51,020 nucleotides of DNA from Streptosporangium amethystogenes (GCF_000721075.1 NZ_JOEQ01000044.1:1-51020); one strand, 5' to 3'; shown: positions 8,897 to 19,252, numbered from the stretch's first letter. Translations and numbers: made by a program. Notes: generated from the sequence alone by a model not told the origin.

Positions 8897-9103
8897 CGGC
8901 TGCCACCTAACTCGGCCTTCACGGAAGCGGCTTCACTAGCCGCCGGACGCAAGGGTGCCCTGGTCCCAAACCAGAGCATGGCAAGTGTCTTCCTCCCGCA
9001 TGCAAACAAGTGGAACTTCGACAAGAACGGCATAAACGGTGGCGCATCCGCCATCGCACCGCTATTTTGAACGGGACTCCGCCAGGGGAAAGCGGAACCT
9101 ACA
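8897..9103 (-). repeat. Probable terminal region of the Tn7-like element (TnsB-binding sites and tns promoter)
   Basis: This 207-bp stretch has no gene. Reading inwards from 9103, GTTCCGCTT recurs as GTTCCACTT around 9019, and GTTCAAAATAGCGG lies between the two. Related short repeats near the end are what TnsB binding would require. The promoter of the tns genes should also lie here, where TnsB could repress it. Repeat borders are too weak to define by eye. Confidence 0.4.
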
Positions 9104-9821
9104 GCACGGCCTGCTCGGAGGTGTCGTCGGGGTGTGGCAGCGCGCCGTAGCCGAAGAACGTCAGCTCGCACACATACGGTCGGTCTTGGGCGCGCAGCGT
9201 GCCCGCGGCGGCGCTGCGCGGATTGGCGAACGTGGTGCCGTCGTGCGCGCGACGCTTGGCGCACGCGTCCTCGAACTGCGACGTGGTCATCATCACCTCG
9301 CCGCGCAACTCCACCGTGACCGGCTCGGCCAGCCTGGCGGGCAGTCCCACGATGGTGCCGATCGCGTGGCTCACGTCCTCACCCTTAGTGCCGTCGCCCC
9401 TGGTGACCAGCTGCACCAGCCGACCGCCGCGATAGCGTGCGGCGATCGCCAGCCCGTCGAGCTTCGGCTCCACGCTCCACACGGTCACCGGCCGGCCCAG
9501 CCTGCGCTCCAGCGACGCGGCCCAGTCGACCAGCTGCCCGGCGCCGAAGACGTTGTCCAGGCTCAGCATCGGCACCGTGTGCGGAACGTCGCCGACCACC
9601 GCGCCACCGGCCACCTTGCCCGTCGGCGAGGACGGCAGCACCTCGTCGGGATGCTCGGCCTCATACGCCTGAATGCCCCGGACCAACCGGTCGTAGGCAT
9701 CGTCGTCCAGCGTGGAAGTGCCGTCTCCGTAGTACGCCGCGGCGGCGTCCAGGGCGAGCTGAACGGCTTCGGCATAGGCGGTCTGATCAGCGATGAGAGT
9801 GCTGGGGGGTGCGTCGGTCAT
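9099..9821 (-). pseudogene. ligA: NAD-dependent DNA ligase, truncated after the adenylation domain
   Basis: The frame from the ATG at 9821 gives a LigA-type N-terminus (helical Ia domain) and the adenylation motif [16 protein letters not shown], whose Lys is the AMP-accepting residue. It then stops at residue 240, against about 700 in complete ligases. The last residues before the stop (SEQAVL) should continue into the rest of the nucleotidyltransferase domain. The reading breaks at the TGT of the Tn7-like element, so insertion is the simplest cause. It was probably an accessory ligase. A second, shorter fragment of a close paralogue lies at 25510-25756. Confidence 0.75.
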
Positions 9822-10070
9822 GATCCCATCATCGCGCCCGGCACCGACAATTTCCGGGCCACGGAACGCGCCCCAGAGCTGGAATGTCCCTCCCCGACGC
9901 AGCCGTCAGCCAGGGCTGTTCAGAGCACAACTGGGACACCCCGAAAGAAGGCACGCCGAACCACCGAATACAACGCTTGCTACCAGGCAGGAATCAACCT
10001 GGCCACCCCGAAGACAGCCAGACATTCTGGAGGCAAGGGTCGAGGGCGTCCCACACAGCGGTGGGCATCG

Positions 10071-10639
10071 TCAACACTGGCCGGGATCTGCCGGCACCGC
10101 CTTGATGATCGAATCCCAGTCTTCGGCCACCCACCAGTGAAACAGCGACAACGTGCTGATGACCAGGTCGGGCAGCGCGGCGACGAACTCGTGCCGTTGG
10201 TAGGGGTGAGGCACCCGCTCAGGATGAGTTTGGTTTGAGCGTTAATGACCAGGATGTCGCCGTCGAGCGGGGTGCCTGGATGCAGTTGGGACCAGGTGGC
10301 CAGATGGCGCTGCAGATCGGTGATCAGCGTTTCCGTGGCAGCACCGCTGGCGGACTTGACCTCCACCAGCACCGTCTGGGGTGCGTGCCGGATGAGGAAG
10401 TCCGTCGGCTTGGAGCCGATGACCTGATCGAGGTCGGTGACGTTCAGACCTTCTTGGCGTAACACCGCGCCCACCGCATCGGTCAGGGCGTGCCCGGCAC
10501 TGTGCAACAACTGGTAGCGGATCGGGTCGGCGAGCTCTCGAGCCTCGGTCAGAGCTTTGTCCAGGTCGGACTTGGCTGCTTGGTAGTCCTCGGCCAGCCG
10601 GGCCAAAGACTCCTGGACGCGCTTTTCCGCGCTGGTCAT
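10071..10639 (-). pseudogene. PD-(D/E)XK nuclease-like protein, frameshifted
   Basis: From an ATG at 10639 the frame gives a helical N-terminus, then KPTDFLIRHAPQTVLVEVKSA. The Asp and E-V-K there match the PD-(D/E)XK nuclease fold. Near 10225 the reading jumps by one frame and continues as HPERVPHPYQRHEFV, then ISTLSLFHWWVAEDWDSI, to a TGA at 10071. Together the two halves look like one 185-190-aa domain. The one-base shift and the broken neighbours make an inactive gene likely. Its natural role is unknown to me. Confidence 0.5.
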
Positions 10640-10646
10640 GTACCGC

Positions 10647-10836
10647 TCATCGACCAGATGCGGGGAGCACGCGAACGAGGGTGTCCGGTACGAAGGCGGA
10701 TATGGCGTGCTGGGCCAACGACCCCACCACGCTTTTCCAGTCCACCCCACCGGGCAGCACATACCAGCGCATCCGCTCATCGGGCGACTCCACCGAACTC
10801 GGGTGTACATCAAAGCTCCAGCAATTCCGGCGCGGT
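10647..10836 (-). pseudogene. 5'-truncated fragment of an unrecognised protein
   Basis: Starting inside an IS3-like end repeat at 10839, one frame reads WSFDVHPSSVESPDERMRW then WYVLPGGVDWKSVVGSLAQ and ends at 10647, 8 nt before the nuclease-like gene. The amino-acid mix looks like genuine protein, but there is no start codon. It may be the tail of a gene that once preceded the nuclease-like gene in an operon. Confidence 0.3.
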
Positions 10837-10839
10837 TCA
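10802..10839 (-). repeat. IS3-like terminal motif, copy 1
   Basis: On the minus strand from 10839: TGAACCGCGCCGGAATTGCT then GGAGCTTTGATGTAC. It is nearly identical to 23255-23292 on the plus strand. It resembles IS3-family ends and supplies the stop of the DUF6262 gene. Confidence 0.45.
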
Positions 10840-11109
10840 AGACGCTTCGACTTGGAAGTCCTGGTTGCCCTGGCGCTGGCGGCGTTGGTCACCGTAGGCA
10901 GCGATCGCCGCGGCCATAAGGGCTTTGGCATCGGGATTCTGGTAAAGGAATGTGCGGGAGACATCCGCTCGGCGGGCAACGGCGGGATAGGTGACGAACG
11001 CGCGTTCGCGGCGCATGAGCCGCAGCGCTTCTTCTGTCCGTTCGAGCTTGTCCCGGGTGCTGCTGCGGCGTGCCTCGTTGGCTGCGCGGGTGCGTGTGCC
11101 GCTCGTCAT
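10837..11109 (-). CDS. DUF6262-type recombinase-associated protein, C-terminus possibly cut
   Basis: From the ATG at 11109 the 90-aa product starts MTSGTRTRAANEARRSSTRDK. It has a central HTH-like segment (YPAVARRADVSRTFLYQNPD), as in the small DUF6262 proteins encoded beside tyrosine recombinases in actinobacterial integrative elements. The ATG overlaps the stop of the upstream recombinase-like tail (ATGA), matching that context. The final TGA at 10837 is supplied by an IS3-like end repeat, and the protein is somewhat short, so the C-terminus may be truncated. Confidence 0.6.
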   Translation of the reverse strand: MTSGTRTRAANEARRSSTRDKLERTEEALRLMRRERAFVTYPAVARRADVSRTFLYQNPDAKALMAAAIAAYGDQRRQRQGNQDFQVEAS

Positions 11110-11215
11110 GAGGTGTCCTCGGAGTGGCTGATGACGGCGAGGTCGGCGGCGTTGAAGCCGGTGCTCCAAAGCCGGTGGAAGTAGTCCTGAGGCCGGCGCA
11201 TGTCCAGGGCGAGGG
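11106..11215 (-). pseudogene. C-terminal tail of a probable site-specific recombinase
   Basis: The frame ending at 11106 reads RRPQDYFHRLWSTGFNAAD then AVISHSEDTS and overlaps the DUF6262 start. In known elements the gene in this position is a tyrosine recombinase. Only about 35 residues remain, because around 11215 the sequence switches to a BNR-type gene on the opposite strand. No catalytic residue is present, so the assignment rests on gene order. Confidence 0.35.
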
Positions 11216-11546
11216 CATCGTCGAGTACGCGACCACCCCCGACGGGCTCCAGGTCAGCCATGACGGCGGCGTGAACTTCACCGCGCTCACCGGCTCCCCG
11301 CTCATGTCCTATGTGGACGCTTTTGGCGCCGATGAGCTCGTCGGAGCCGGTGCCGACGGCCAGGTGCACATCAGTAAGGACAGCGGCAAGACCTGGCAGG
11401 TATCGGGCCGGCTGCCAGGCCAGGCCGCTGCTTTCACCGCCGTCGACAGCCAGCGTCTCCTCGCGGCCATGGAGGACGGGACCGTCATGGAATCAACAGA
11501 CGCAGGGCACCGGTTCGCCATCGTCTACCGTCCGGCCTCGAGCTGA
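11216..11546 (+). pseudogene. BNR/sialidase-like repeat protein, 5'-truncated
   Basis: The plus frame carries Asp-box-like repeats (TTPDGLQVSHDGGVNFTAL and then VHISKDSGKTWQVSGRLPG, ESTDAGHRFAIVYRP) to a TGA at 11546. These are beta-propeller blades typical of secreted F510_1955-type proteins found beside DUF305 and copper genes in actinobacteria. The N-terminal blades and any signal peptide are missing, replaced by the recombinase tail near 11215. An ATG at 11124 opens the frame but lies in the unrelated DNA. Confidence 0.55.
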
Positions 11547-12024
11547 GCCCCGCGAATGGGCCACTGTCGATAAGCCTTTTGCGTAACAGACGGCGATGGC
11601 GGAGGGCGGACCCATCGCCGCAGCGCCACTCGTGCAGGCTCCGTCCGTCCGCCACGTCTGCGGCTGGCCGGCTCCCTGCACGCTGGTGGCGCAGGCACCC
11701 GCTCACTGAACTACACGTCCTGGTCACAGCCGTCACCGCAAGACGGTCCCTCCTCCTGCATCAGCGCCAGTTCGGCGCCCAACTGGGCGTGCGCGGCATT
11801 CGGCAGCCGGGCGAAATCGGGCTCGCGAAAGCCCTTCGGCCCGCCTTTACGTCCGGGGTGAATCAGCATCCGGTAGATCAACCTGTCACGTCGTGTAGCC
11901 AAACCGTCTCCGGGCACATAAGAGCTACACCTTGTGTGACTTTCGGTTGCCTGTAATGGGGCTCAATGCACGCGGGAGAAAGCTCCCGAGATCTGCCCGC
12001 GACAAGATGGGGCGACATTCGAAC
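11547..12024. other. Mostly non-coding stretch with one doubtful minus-strand frame
   Basis: No clear gene is visible. A minus frame from a GTG at 11917 to 11711 (68 codons) reads LATRRDRLIYRMLIHPGRK and ends with a Cys-rich tail (SCGDGCDQDV). It looks protein-like but I cannot place it; it may be a scrap of a transposase or regulator. Confidence 0.3.
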
Positions 12025-12250
12025 ATGGGAAAAGGAGCACCGCCATGTCCATCAACCCATCGCAGGCTCACCCTGACCGTCGCGGCGGGAGCCGGTGCGC
12101 TCGCGCTGCTTACCGCCTGCGGAAGCAGCAATGACGTCGCGGTCAGGCTCGCCGGCATGGCCGACGCTCCGTCCGCATCCCCAAGCCGCGAATCGAGTGT
12201 GTCCTTCAACGATGCGGATGTGATGTTCACCCAGATGATGATCGTCTGGC
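12025..12250 (+). pseudogene. DUF305 lipoprotein, frameshifted at the start and truncated
   Basis: The frame has a lipoprotein signal (LTLTVAAGAGALALLTACGS, lipobox Cys) and the DUF305 opening SFNDADVMFTQMMI. There the family normally continues with a His-His-containing helix, but here it runs into unrelated sequence. The well-placed start (AAAGGAG then ATG at 12045) is one frame out from the signal peptide, so a one-base indel sits just after the start codon. DUF305 proteins are periplasmic or exported and cluster with copper resistance genes. Confidence 0.6.
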
Positions 12251-12290
12251 AAGGCGCCGGAACAGACCGAAGAGCCGCGCACAGCCGTGC

Positions 12291-12671
12291 TCAAGGAGTG
12301 GGCGACGCCAGGTGGCGCGGGGTGAGCACGGCAAGTACCACGGCTACGATCATCAGCGCGGGAACGTCGCCCACCAGATGAACCCACTCGCCGAGATCCA
12401 TCACGGCGTGCACGGCCATGACGACGGCATGCACCAGGCTGGACCACACGGTGAACCAGATCAGGGACAGGTGGTTGAACGGGTCGCGGGAGGCTCGGAT
12501 CAGGAAGATCCCAAGCACCGCGTAGATCACCGCGATCATCTGCTCGTACTCGGGCTGTTCCGGTTGCCAGCGGAAACCGGCCGGCCAAAGGTTCATTAAG
12601 GGGTATACCCCGGCGACAAAGACGATCCCCACCACGATGAGGGCGATTTGAAGGCGCCGTTCCTGGGGCAT
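12291..12671 (-). CDS. Small four-helix membrane protein (DUF6632-like)
   Basis: From the ATG at 12671, preceded by GGAAGG at a suitable distance, the product has 126 aa and four hydrophobic segments: LQIALIVVGIVFVAGVYPL, then MIAVIYAVLGIFLI, LIWFTVWSSLVHAVVMAV and VPALMIVAVVLAVLT. The family tag DUF6632 is from memory and should be checked. The frame stays open upstream to 12863, but that part is Arg/Pro-rich and lacks a ribosome-binding site. The gene lies within the remains of a copper cluster; its function is unknown. Confidence 0.6.
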   Translation of the reverse strand: MPQERRLQIALIVVGIVFVAGVYPLMNLWPAGFRWQPEQPEYEQMIAVIYAVLGIFLIRASRDPFNHLSLIWFTVWSSLVHAVVMAVHAVMDLGEWVHLVGDVPALMIVAVVLAVLTPRHLASPTP

Positions 12672-12776
12672 GTTCGAACCTTCCAGTGCCGAGCCGCTGG
12701 GGTGTTTCATGCCCGCCTCACCGGCGGTGCCGAAGAATAGTGCGTACCACCTGCCGGTCTCCTTCGCTGCGATACG

Positions 12777-12830
12777 CCCGGGGGGTAAGCGGTCAGGGAA
12801 ACAATACCTCACCCTTAGGGGGTGAGGGTG
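12777..12830. promoter_or_regulatory. GC-rich palindromes resembling CsoR operators
   Basis: CGCCCGGGGGGTAAG and CTCACCCTTAGGGGGTGAG lie between the small membrane-protein gene and the CsoR fragment. CsoR proteins bind G/C-tract palindromes of the TACCCC...GGGGTA type, so these may be remnants of a copper-responsive promoter. Binding is inferred only from resemblance. Confidence 0.35.
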
Positions 12831-12834
12831 TTTA

Positions 12835-12950
12835 GTCGCCCTCGGCCTGCTCAACGACCACATCGGCTACTGCGTGAAAGAAGCGGCCGCCGCCGACGTG
12901 CCGAACCTCAAAGAGACCGCGCGCAAGAAGCTGCCGAACGCGAAGAGGCC
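12835..12950 (+). pseudogene. CsoR-family repressor, C-terminal fragment
   Basis: The frame reads ALGLLNDHIGYCVKEAAAAD, which matches the third helix of CsoR/RcnR repressors with the metal-binding H-x3-C pair (DHIGYC). About 35 residues remain and there is no start codon. An intact CsoR is encoded at 15427, so this is either a second repressor or a relic of duplication. Confidence 0.5.
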
Positions 12951-12959
12951 CGCACCGGG

Positions 12960-13288
12960 GCGTGCCGAGCACCCAGACAGACCCCGAACAAACATGAAAG
13001 AACGCAGTGGGAGAAGCTGTGCCCGCTGCCCAACGTGCTCCACACCGATGGCCGCCAGTGGGCGCTGTATCGCGATGGCGAGCCGGTCGGAACAGTCGCC
13101 TACCTTAACGGCGACATCCGCAAAGTCGGCGACAAGCTGACCCCGCCGCCGGGGAGTTCGCCCGCGTCGTCTCCGGCTTCCTGCTATGGAAGCCGACCCT
13201 GCCGCACAACATCCGCCAGCTCGTGCGGGCCGTCGCGGGGCTGTGCACGCTACTTCCGATCATGGACTTCCTCGCCGTTGCCAGGTGA
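12960..13288 (+). pseudogene. Two-frame remnant of an unrecognised protein
   Basis: One frame reads ERTQWEKLCPLPNVLHTDG and WALYRDGEPVGTVAYLNGD to about 13160. The protein-like reading then shifts frame and continues EFARVVSGFLLWKPTLPHN, QLVRAVAGLCTLLPIMDFL to a TGA at 13286-13288. The hydrophobic end could be a membrane anchor. I do not recognise the family; the shift marks it as broken. Confidence 0.35.
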
Positions 13289-13383
13289 CCGCAACGGTGC
13301 CACGCACGCCCGCGTTGATTACCTGTGCGGGCTTGCCGCACTCCTCTCTTTATTCGTGCAATCAAGAATCGCTATGGGATTTG

Positions 13384-13435
13384 AACCCCCCGGGGGTATG
13401 TTAAGGTCATGAATCGAGGTACCCCACTGGGGTAC
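13384..13435. promoter_or_regulatory. Tandem CsoR-type operator upstream of copZ
   Basis: AACCCCCCGGGGGTAT at 13384-13399 and the perfect palindrome GTACCCCACTGGGGTAC at 13419-13435 precede the copper chaperone start at 13454. Both match the C-tract/G-tract architecture bound by CsoR, which releases DNA when it binds Cu(I). The palindromes are direct observation; the regulator is inferred from the csoR gene 2 kb downstream. Confidence 0.6.
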
Positions 13436-13453
13436 ATGCGAGAGGAGAACCTC

Positions 13454-13735
13454 ATGTGCACGGCATGTGCGTGCGGCACCGCGGACAGCGTCTCCGCGCA
13501 GGTGGAGACCAGCGGCGGAAGCGTCTACACGGTCAGCGGGATGACCTGCGGGCATTGCGTCTCGTCGGTCTCCGCTGAGATCGGCAAGGTCGGCGGCGTG
13601 ACCGGCGTCCAGGTCGATCTGGCCGGCGGCGCGGTCACAGTCAGCGGAGCGGGCTTCTCCGATGAGGAGATCCGCGCGGCGGTGGAGCAGGCGGGTTACG
13701 CCCTGGCCGATGCCTCGCCCGTCAGCGCTTCCTAG
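13454..13735 (+). CDS. copZ: CopZ-like copper chaperone (HMA domain)
   Basis: The 93-aa product carries the heavy-metal-associated motif GMTCGHCVSSV, whose two cysteines bind Cu(I), and the usual HMA fold spacing after it. The N-terminus adds a second Cys cluster (MCTACACGT), so it may hold more than one copper. The ATG at 13454 follows AGAGGAGAACCTC and is preferred over an ATG at 13409 that would lie inside the operator. It would hand copper to CopA and is probably derepressed by copper. Confidence 0.85.
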   Translation: MCTACACGTADSVSAQVETSGGSVYTVSGMTCGHCVSSVSAEIGKVGGVTGVQVDLAGGAVTVSGAGFSDEEIRAAVEQAGYALADASPVSAS

Positions 13736-13879
13736 AGGAATTTAGCCTGAGCAAACAGATGGTGGGCGTGCATTGGCGTGCACGCCCACCTGCGGGGCCG
13801 GTCCGACTTCGACATCACACCCAACCCCCTACGACGCATCCTGCCACTCCGGCGGAATGCGAGGAACCAGGAGTGCGGC

Positions 13880-15298
13880 ATGAACGCCGTCAATCCACGC
13901 AGGTGGCAGGCACTCATCGTGCTCGCCGCCGCACAGTTCATGGTCATCATGGACACCTCCATCATCGGTGTCGCCCTGCCCGACATGCAGCGCGACCTCG
14001 GCTTTTCCCAAGGCAACCTGCAGTGGGTGTTCAACGCCTACGTCATCGCCTTCGGCGGCCTGCTGCTGCTCGGCGGTCGGCTGTCGGACCTGTTCGGCGC
14101 CCGCAAGGTCTTCACCACCGGCTGGCTCATCCTGATCGCCGGCTCCATCGTCGCCGCCGCGGCGGGTAACGCCTGGATCGAGATTCTCGGCCGCGGCGTC
14201 CAAGGGGTCGGCGGCGCGCTCATCGCCCCGGCCTCGATGACCCTGCTCATGATGCTCTTCGGTCACAACCCGCGCGAGCTGGGCAAGGCCATGGCGCTGT
14301 ACGGCGCCGCGGCTCCGGCCGGCGGCACCGCGGGCGTGTTTCTGGGCGGCGTCGTCACCGAATACTTGAGCTGGCCGTGGGTGTTCATCGTCTACGTGCC
14401 GATCGGCCTGGCCACCCTGGCCGCCGTCCCCGTCCTGCTGCCTGCCGTCCAGGGCAAGCGCGGTTCGGTCGACGTGCTGGGCGCCATCGCGGTCACCGCG
14501 GGCATCGCCCTGGCCGTCTACGCCATCGTGCGCGCTCCCGAGCAGGGCTGGAGCTCGGCTGCGACGCTGCTGGAGTTGGCCGGAGCAGCCGCGCTGCTGG
14601 CGCTGTTCCTCGTGGTCCAGCGCACGGTGCACGAGCCCCTCATGCCGCTGGGTATCTGGCGCACCCCCGGCCTGGCCACCGCCAACCTGGCGATGGCACT
14701 TCTCGGCGCCGCCTGGATCCCGATGTGGTACTTCCTCAACCTCTACCTGCAGCAGGTGCTGGGCTACGGCGCCTTCCCCAGCGGCGCGGCGCTGCTGCCG
14801 ATGACCATCGCCATCATGATCTTCATGATCGGCATCACCGCGAGGCTGCTCGGCCGGTTCGGCGCCAAGCCACTCATCGCCGGTGGCCTGCTCGTCCTGG
14901 CCGCCGGGGTGGCGGGGTTGTCCCTGGTCCGTCCGGACGGGGCATTCATCTCCGATGTGCTGCCCGCTTCGCTGATCGCCGCAGTCGGCATGTCGTTGGC
15001 CTACATCCCGGCGATGATGTCGGCCATGTCCGGGGCGCGTCCGGAGGAGAGCGGGCTGGCCTCCGGCATCGTCAACACCACCTACCAGGTCGGCTCGGCT
15101 CTGGGCTTGGCCGTCATGACCGCGATCGCCACCTCCCAGGGCGCCGCCGAGCTGGGGAATCTGCCCAGGCTCACCGACGGTTTCCAGGGTGCCTTCATCG
15201 GCGCCGGGGCCGTGGCCGCCATAGGGGCCGTGCTCACCCTGCTGCTCATGCGCAAGCCGAAGCAGGCAAACGCTCAACCCGAGGTGGCCCAGGTGTAA
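13880..15298 (+). CDS. DHA2-type MFS transporter (14-TM drug/metal efflux)
   Basis: From the ATG at 13880, after GGAACCAGGAG, the product has 472 aa. It begins with the family motif QFMVIMDTSIIGVALP, has the loop GGRLSDLFGARKVF (motif A) and LGRGVQGVGGALIAPAS (motif B/C region), and many hydrophobic helices. These are hallmarks of proton-driven drug:H+ antiporters of the DHA2 family in the cytoplasmic membrane. Its place between two copZ genes suggests a role in copper stress, but nothing in the sequence identifies a metal substrate. Confidence 0.85.
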   Translation: MNAVNPRRWQALIVLAAAQFMVIMDTSIIGVALPDMQRDLGFSQGNLQWVFNAYVIAFGGLLLLGGRLSDLFGARKVFTTGWLILIAGSIVAAAAGNAWIEILGRGVQGVGGALIAPASMTLLMMLFGHNPRELGKAMALYGAAAPAGGTAGVFLGGVVTEYLSWPWVFIVYVPIGLATLAAVPVLLPAVQGKRGSVDVLGAIAVTAGIALAVYAIVRAPEQGWSSAATLLELAGAAALLALFLVVQRTVHEPLMPLGIWRTPGLATANLAMALLGAAWIPMWYFLNLYLQQVLGYGAFPSGAALLPMTIAIMIFMIGITARLLGRFGAKPLIAGGLLVLAAGVAGLSLVRPDGAFISDVLPASLIAAVGMSLAYIPAMMSAMSGARPEESGLASGIVNTTYQVGSALGLAVMTAIATSQGAAELGNLPRLTDGFQGAFIGAGAVAAIGAVLTLLLMRKPKQANAQPEVAQV

Positions 15299-15372
15299 CG
15301 CGGTTTGGGGGGCGTGCCCCGGCACGCCCCCGCCGCTCCTTACTCACAGACTCCATCACGAAACCGGCTGGA

Positions 15373-15391
15373 ATACGGTAGGGGGGTATAT
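15373..15391. promoter_or_regulatory. CsoR-type operator upstream of csoR
   Basis: ATACGGTAGGGGGGTATAT lies 36 nt upstream of the csoR start. The G-run flanked by TA-rich arms resembles CsoR sites, which would make the repressor autoregulated. Confidence 0.45.
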
Positions 15392-15426
15392 TGTTGCAGT
15401 GAGAAGAAGCCAGCCCTAGGGGAAAA

Positions 15427-15708
15427 ATGCACGGATACGCCGACAACAAGCAGGACCATCTGCGGCGGCTGCGCCGGATCGAAGGTCAGGCCCGCGGTCT
15501 GCAGCGGATGGTCGAGGAAGACAAGTACTGCATCGACATCCTCACCCAGGTGTCGGCGGCCAACCGGGCCCTGCAGTCCTTCGCCCTGTCCCTGCTGGAA
15601 GAGCACCTGGCGCACTGCGTGGCCGACGCCGTCGCCAAAGGTGGCGCCGAGGCCGAGGCCAAGGTCAAGGAAGCCTCCGACGCCATCGCCCGCCTCGTCC
15701 GCTCCTGA
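15427..15708 (+). CDS. csoR: CsoR copper-sensing repressor
   Basis: The 93-aa protein has the CsoR/RcnR helical fold and the Cu(I) ligand set Cys35 (YCIDILTQ), His60 and Cys64 (EEHLAHC). The spacing equals the C36-H61-C65 triad of the Mycobacterium tuberculosis protein. The dimer binds GC palindromes and lets go when loaded with copper. It precedes a second copZ, a secreted metal protein and copA, and most likely controls the whole island. Confidence 0.9.
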   Translation: MHGYADNKQDHLRRLRRIEGQARGLQRMVEEDKYCIDILTQVSAANRALQSFALSLLEEHLAHCVADAVAKGGAEAEAKVKEASDAIARLVRS

Positions 15709-15761
15709 CCCTCACATAGACCGGCAGCCAACCGTCACCATCACAAAGAGGAGTGATCGTC

Positions 15762-15974
15762 ATGACCACCACCACCTACACCGTCAAGGGCATGACCTGC
15801 GGCCACTGCGTCAGCTCGGTCACCGAGGAGGTCACCGAGGTCCCGGGCGTCACCGGCGTCAAGGTGGACCTGGCCACCGGCCTGGTCACAGTGGACAGTG
15901 ACGGCCCCCTCGACAACGCCGCGATCACGGCCGCGGTCGAGGAGGCCGGATACGAAGTGGTGACCGCGTCATGA
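15762..15974 (+). CDS. copZ: CopZ-like copper chaperone (second copy)
   Basis: The 70-aa HMA protein has GMTCGHCVSSVTEEV with the Cu(I)-binding Cys pair. The ATG at 15762 follows AAAGAGGAG at a good distance; an upstream ATG at 15753 is too close to it. The stop overlaps the next gene (ATGA), so the chaperone and the exported His-rich protein are translated together. Confidence 0.9.
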   Translation: MTTTTYTVKGMTCGHCVSSVTEEVTEVPGVTGVKVDLATGLVTVDSDGPLDNAAITAAVEEAGYEVVTAS

Positions 15975-16978
15975 ACACGCCCGCCAAGCTGGGCGCCTAC
16001 GCCTTTGGCCTTGCCGTGATCTTCGGTGGAGCTCTCGGAGCCGGCGCTGCGGTGGGGTCCGCCGGCACCGCGCCCATCGCGGACGGCCACGGAGCCCACG
16101 CGACCCCGTCCCCGAGCCAGGCGATGGACGGTGATGGAGTCCCCAAGAAGGCGGCCCCGAGCCGGGCCGAGGCCGCGGCATCCCTCCCAGGAGGGCTTCA
16201 AGTGTCCCAGGACGGCTACACCCTGACCCCCGAGACAACGACGATCGAGCCCGGCAAGGCCACGGACTTCCGATTCAGCGTGACCGGCCCCGACGGGAGG
16301 CCGGTCACCGGCTACCAGGTGCTGCACGACAAGAAGCTGCACTTCATCGTGGTCTCCCGCGACCTGGGCAGCTTCCAGCACCTGCACCCCGAGTTGGCTG
16401 CAGGCGGCGTGTGGTCGGTGAAGCTGACGTTGCCCGAAGCGGGCGCCTACCGGGCGTTCGCCGACTTCGCCCCCGAAGGCGGCAGCGGCCTGACTTTGGG
16501 CGCGGACCTGCACGCCGCCGGCGACTACGAGTCCAAGGCGCTGCCGGTGGCCAACCGGACCGCAACCGTGGACGGCTACACCGTAGAGCTCGAGGGAACT
16601 CTCACTCCGGGCGCCTCCAGCAAGCTCACCCTGAAGGTGAGCAAGGACGGCCGCCCGGTCACCGACCTGCAACCCTACCTGGGTGCCTACGGTCACCTGG
16701 TCGCGCTGCGCGCCGGGGATCTGGCCTACCTGCACGTGCATCCCGACGGTGAGCCGGGCGACGGCACAACGCCTGCCGGTCCGGAGGTCACCTTCTACGC
16801 CGAGGTGCCCAGCCGGGGCGACTACCGGCTCTTCCTGGACTTCCAGCACGAAGGAGACGTGCGCACCGCCGCCTTCACCGCCCATGCCGGCGGGGCCTCA
16901 GCGCCGGTTGCGACCTCAAGCCCGACGCCGACGGCCACCCCGTCTGCATCCGATTCACACGGCGATCACAACCACTGA
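15971..16978 (+). CDS. Exported or membrane-anchored His-rich copper-island protein
   Basis: The 335-aa product has an N-terminal hydrophobic segment (LGAYAFGLAVIFGGALGAGA) as signal or anchor, a His/Met-containing linker, and two beta-rich halves with histidine pairs (FQHLHPE, AYLHVHPDGE, DFQHEGDV). It ends in a Thr/Pro linker and SHGDHNH. The repeated H-x-H motifs suggest metal binding outside the membrane. It sits between copZ and copA in one operon. I know such proteins only as uncharacterised companions of CopA in actinobacteria. Confidence 0.75.
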   Translation: MNTPAKLGAYAFGLAVIFGGALGAGAAVGSAGTAPIADGHGAHATPSPSQAMDGDGVPKKAAPSRAEAAASLPGGLQVSQDGYTLTPETTTIEPGKATDFRFSVTGPDGRPVTGYQVLHDKKLHFIVVSRDLGSFQHLHPELAAGGVWSVKLTLPEAGAYRAFADFAPEGGSGLTLGADLHAAGDYESKALPVANRTATVDGYTVELEGTLTPGASSKLTLKVSKDGRPVTDLQPYLGAYGHLVALRAGDLAYLHVHPDGEPGDGTTPAGPEVTFYAEVPSRGDYRLFLDFQHEGDVRTAAFTAHAGGASAPVATSSPTPTATPSASDSHGDHNH

Positions 16979-17008
16979 CGCAGGCATGACGAGAGAAAGG
17001 AGCAGGTG

Positions 17009-19246
<2,238 letters not shown>

Positions 19247-19252
19247 GGGAAG

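Larger units (their letters stand above)
701..9103 (-). mobile_element. Tn7-like transposon, transposition-gene side; right end at 9103
   Basis: A complete tnsA-tnsB-tnsC-tniQ set occupies 2217-8896. Reading inwards from 9103 on the minus strand, the DNA begins TGTAGGTTCCGCTTTCC, which fits the TGT rule for Tn7/Tn5053-type ends. Exactly there the DNA ligase frame is cut, so 9103 is the likely border; the adjacent 5 bp outside (GCACG, 9104-9108) would be the target duplication. I could not find a matching left end or duplication in the window, so the left limit given here is only the last gene that probably belongs to the element. Confidence 0.6.

Noticed and set aside
12600..12611. GGGGTATACCCC palindrome as a CsoR operator
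   Set aside because: It lies inside the coding part of the small membrane-protein gene, well after its start codon; likely coincidental.
13829..15325. 498-codon minus-strand frame opposite the MFS transporter
   Set aside because: Low-complexity Gly/Gln/Asp/His composition; the plus strand has an unmistakable transporter.
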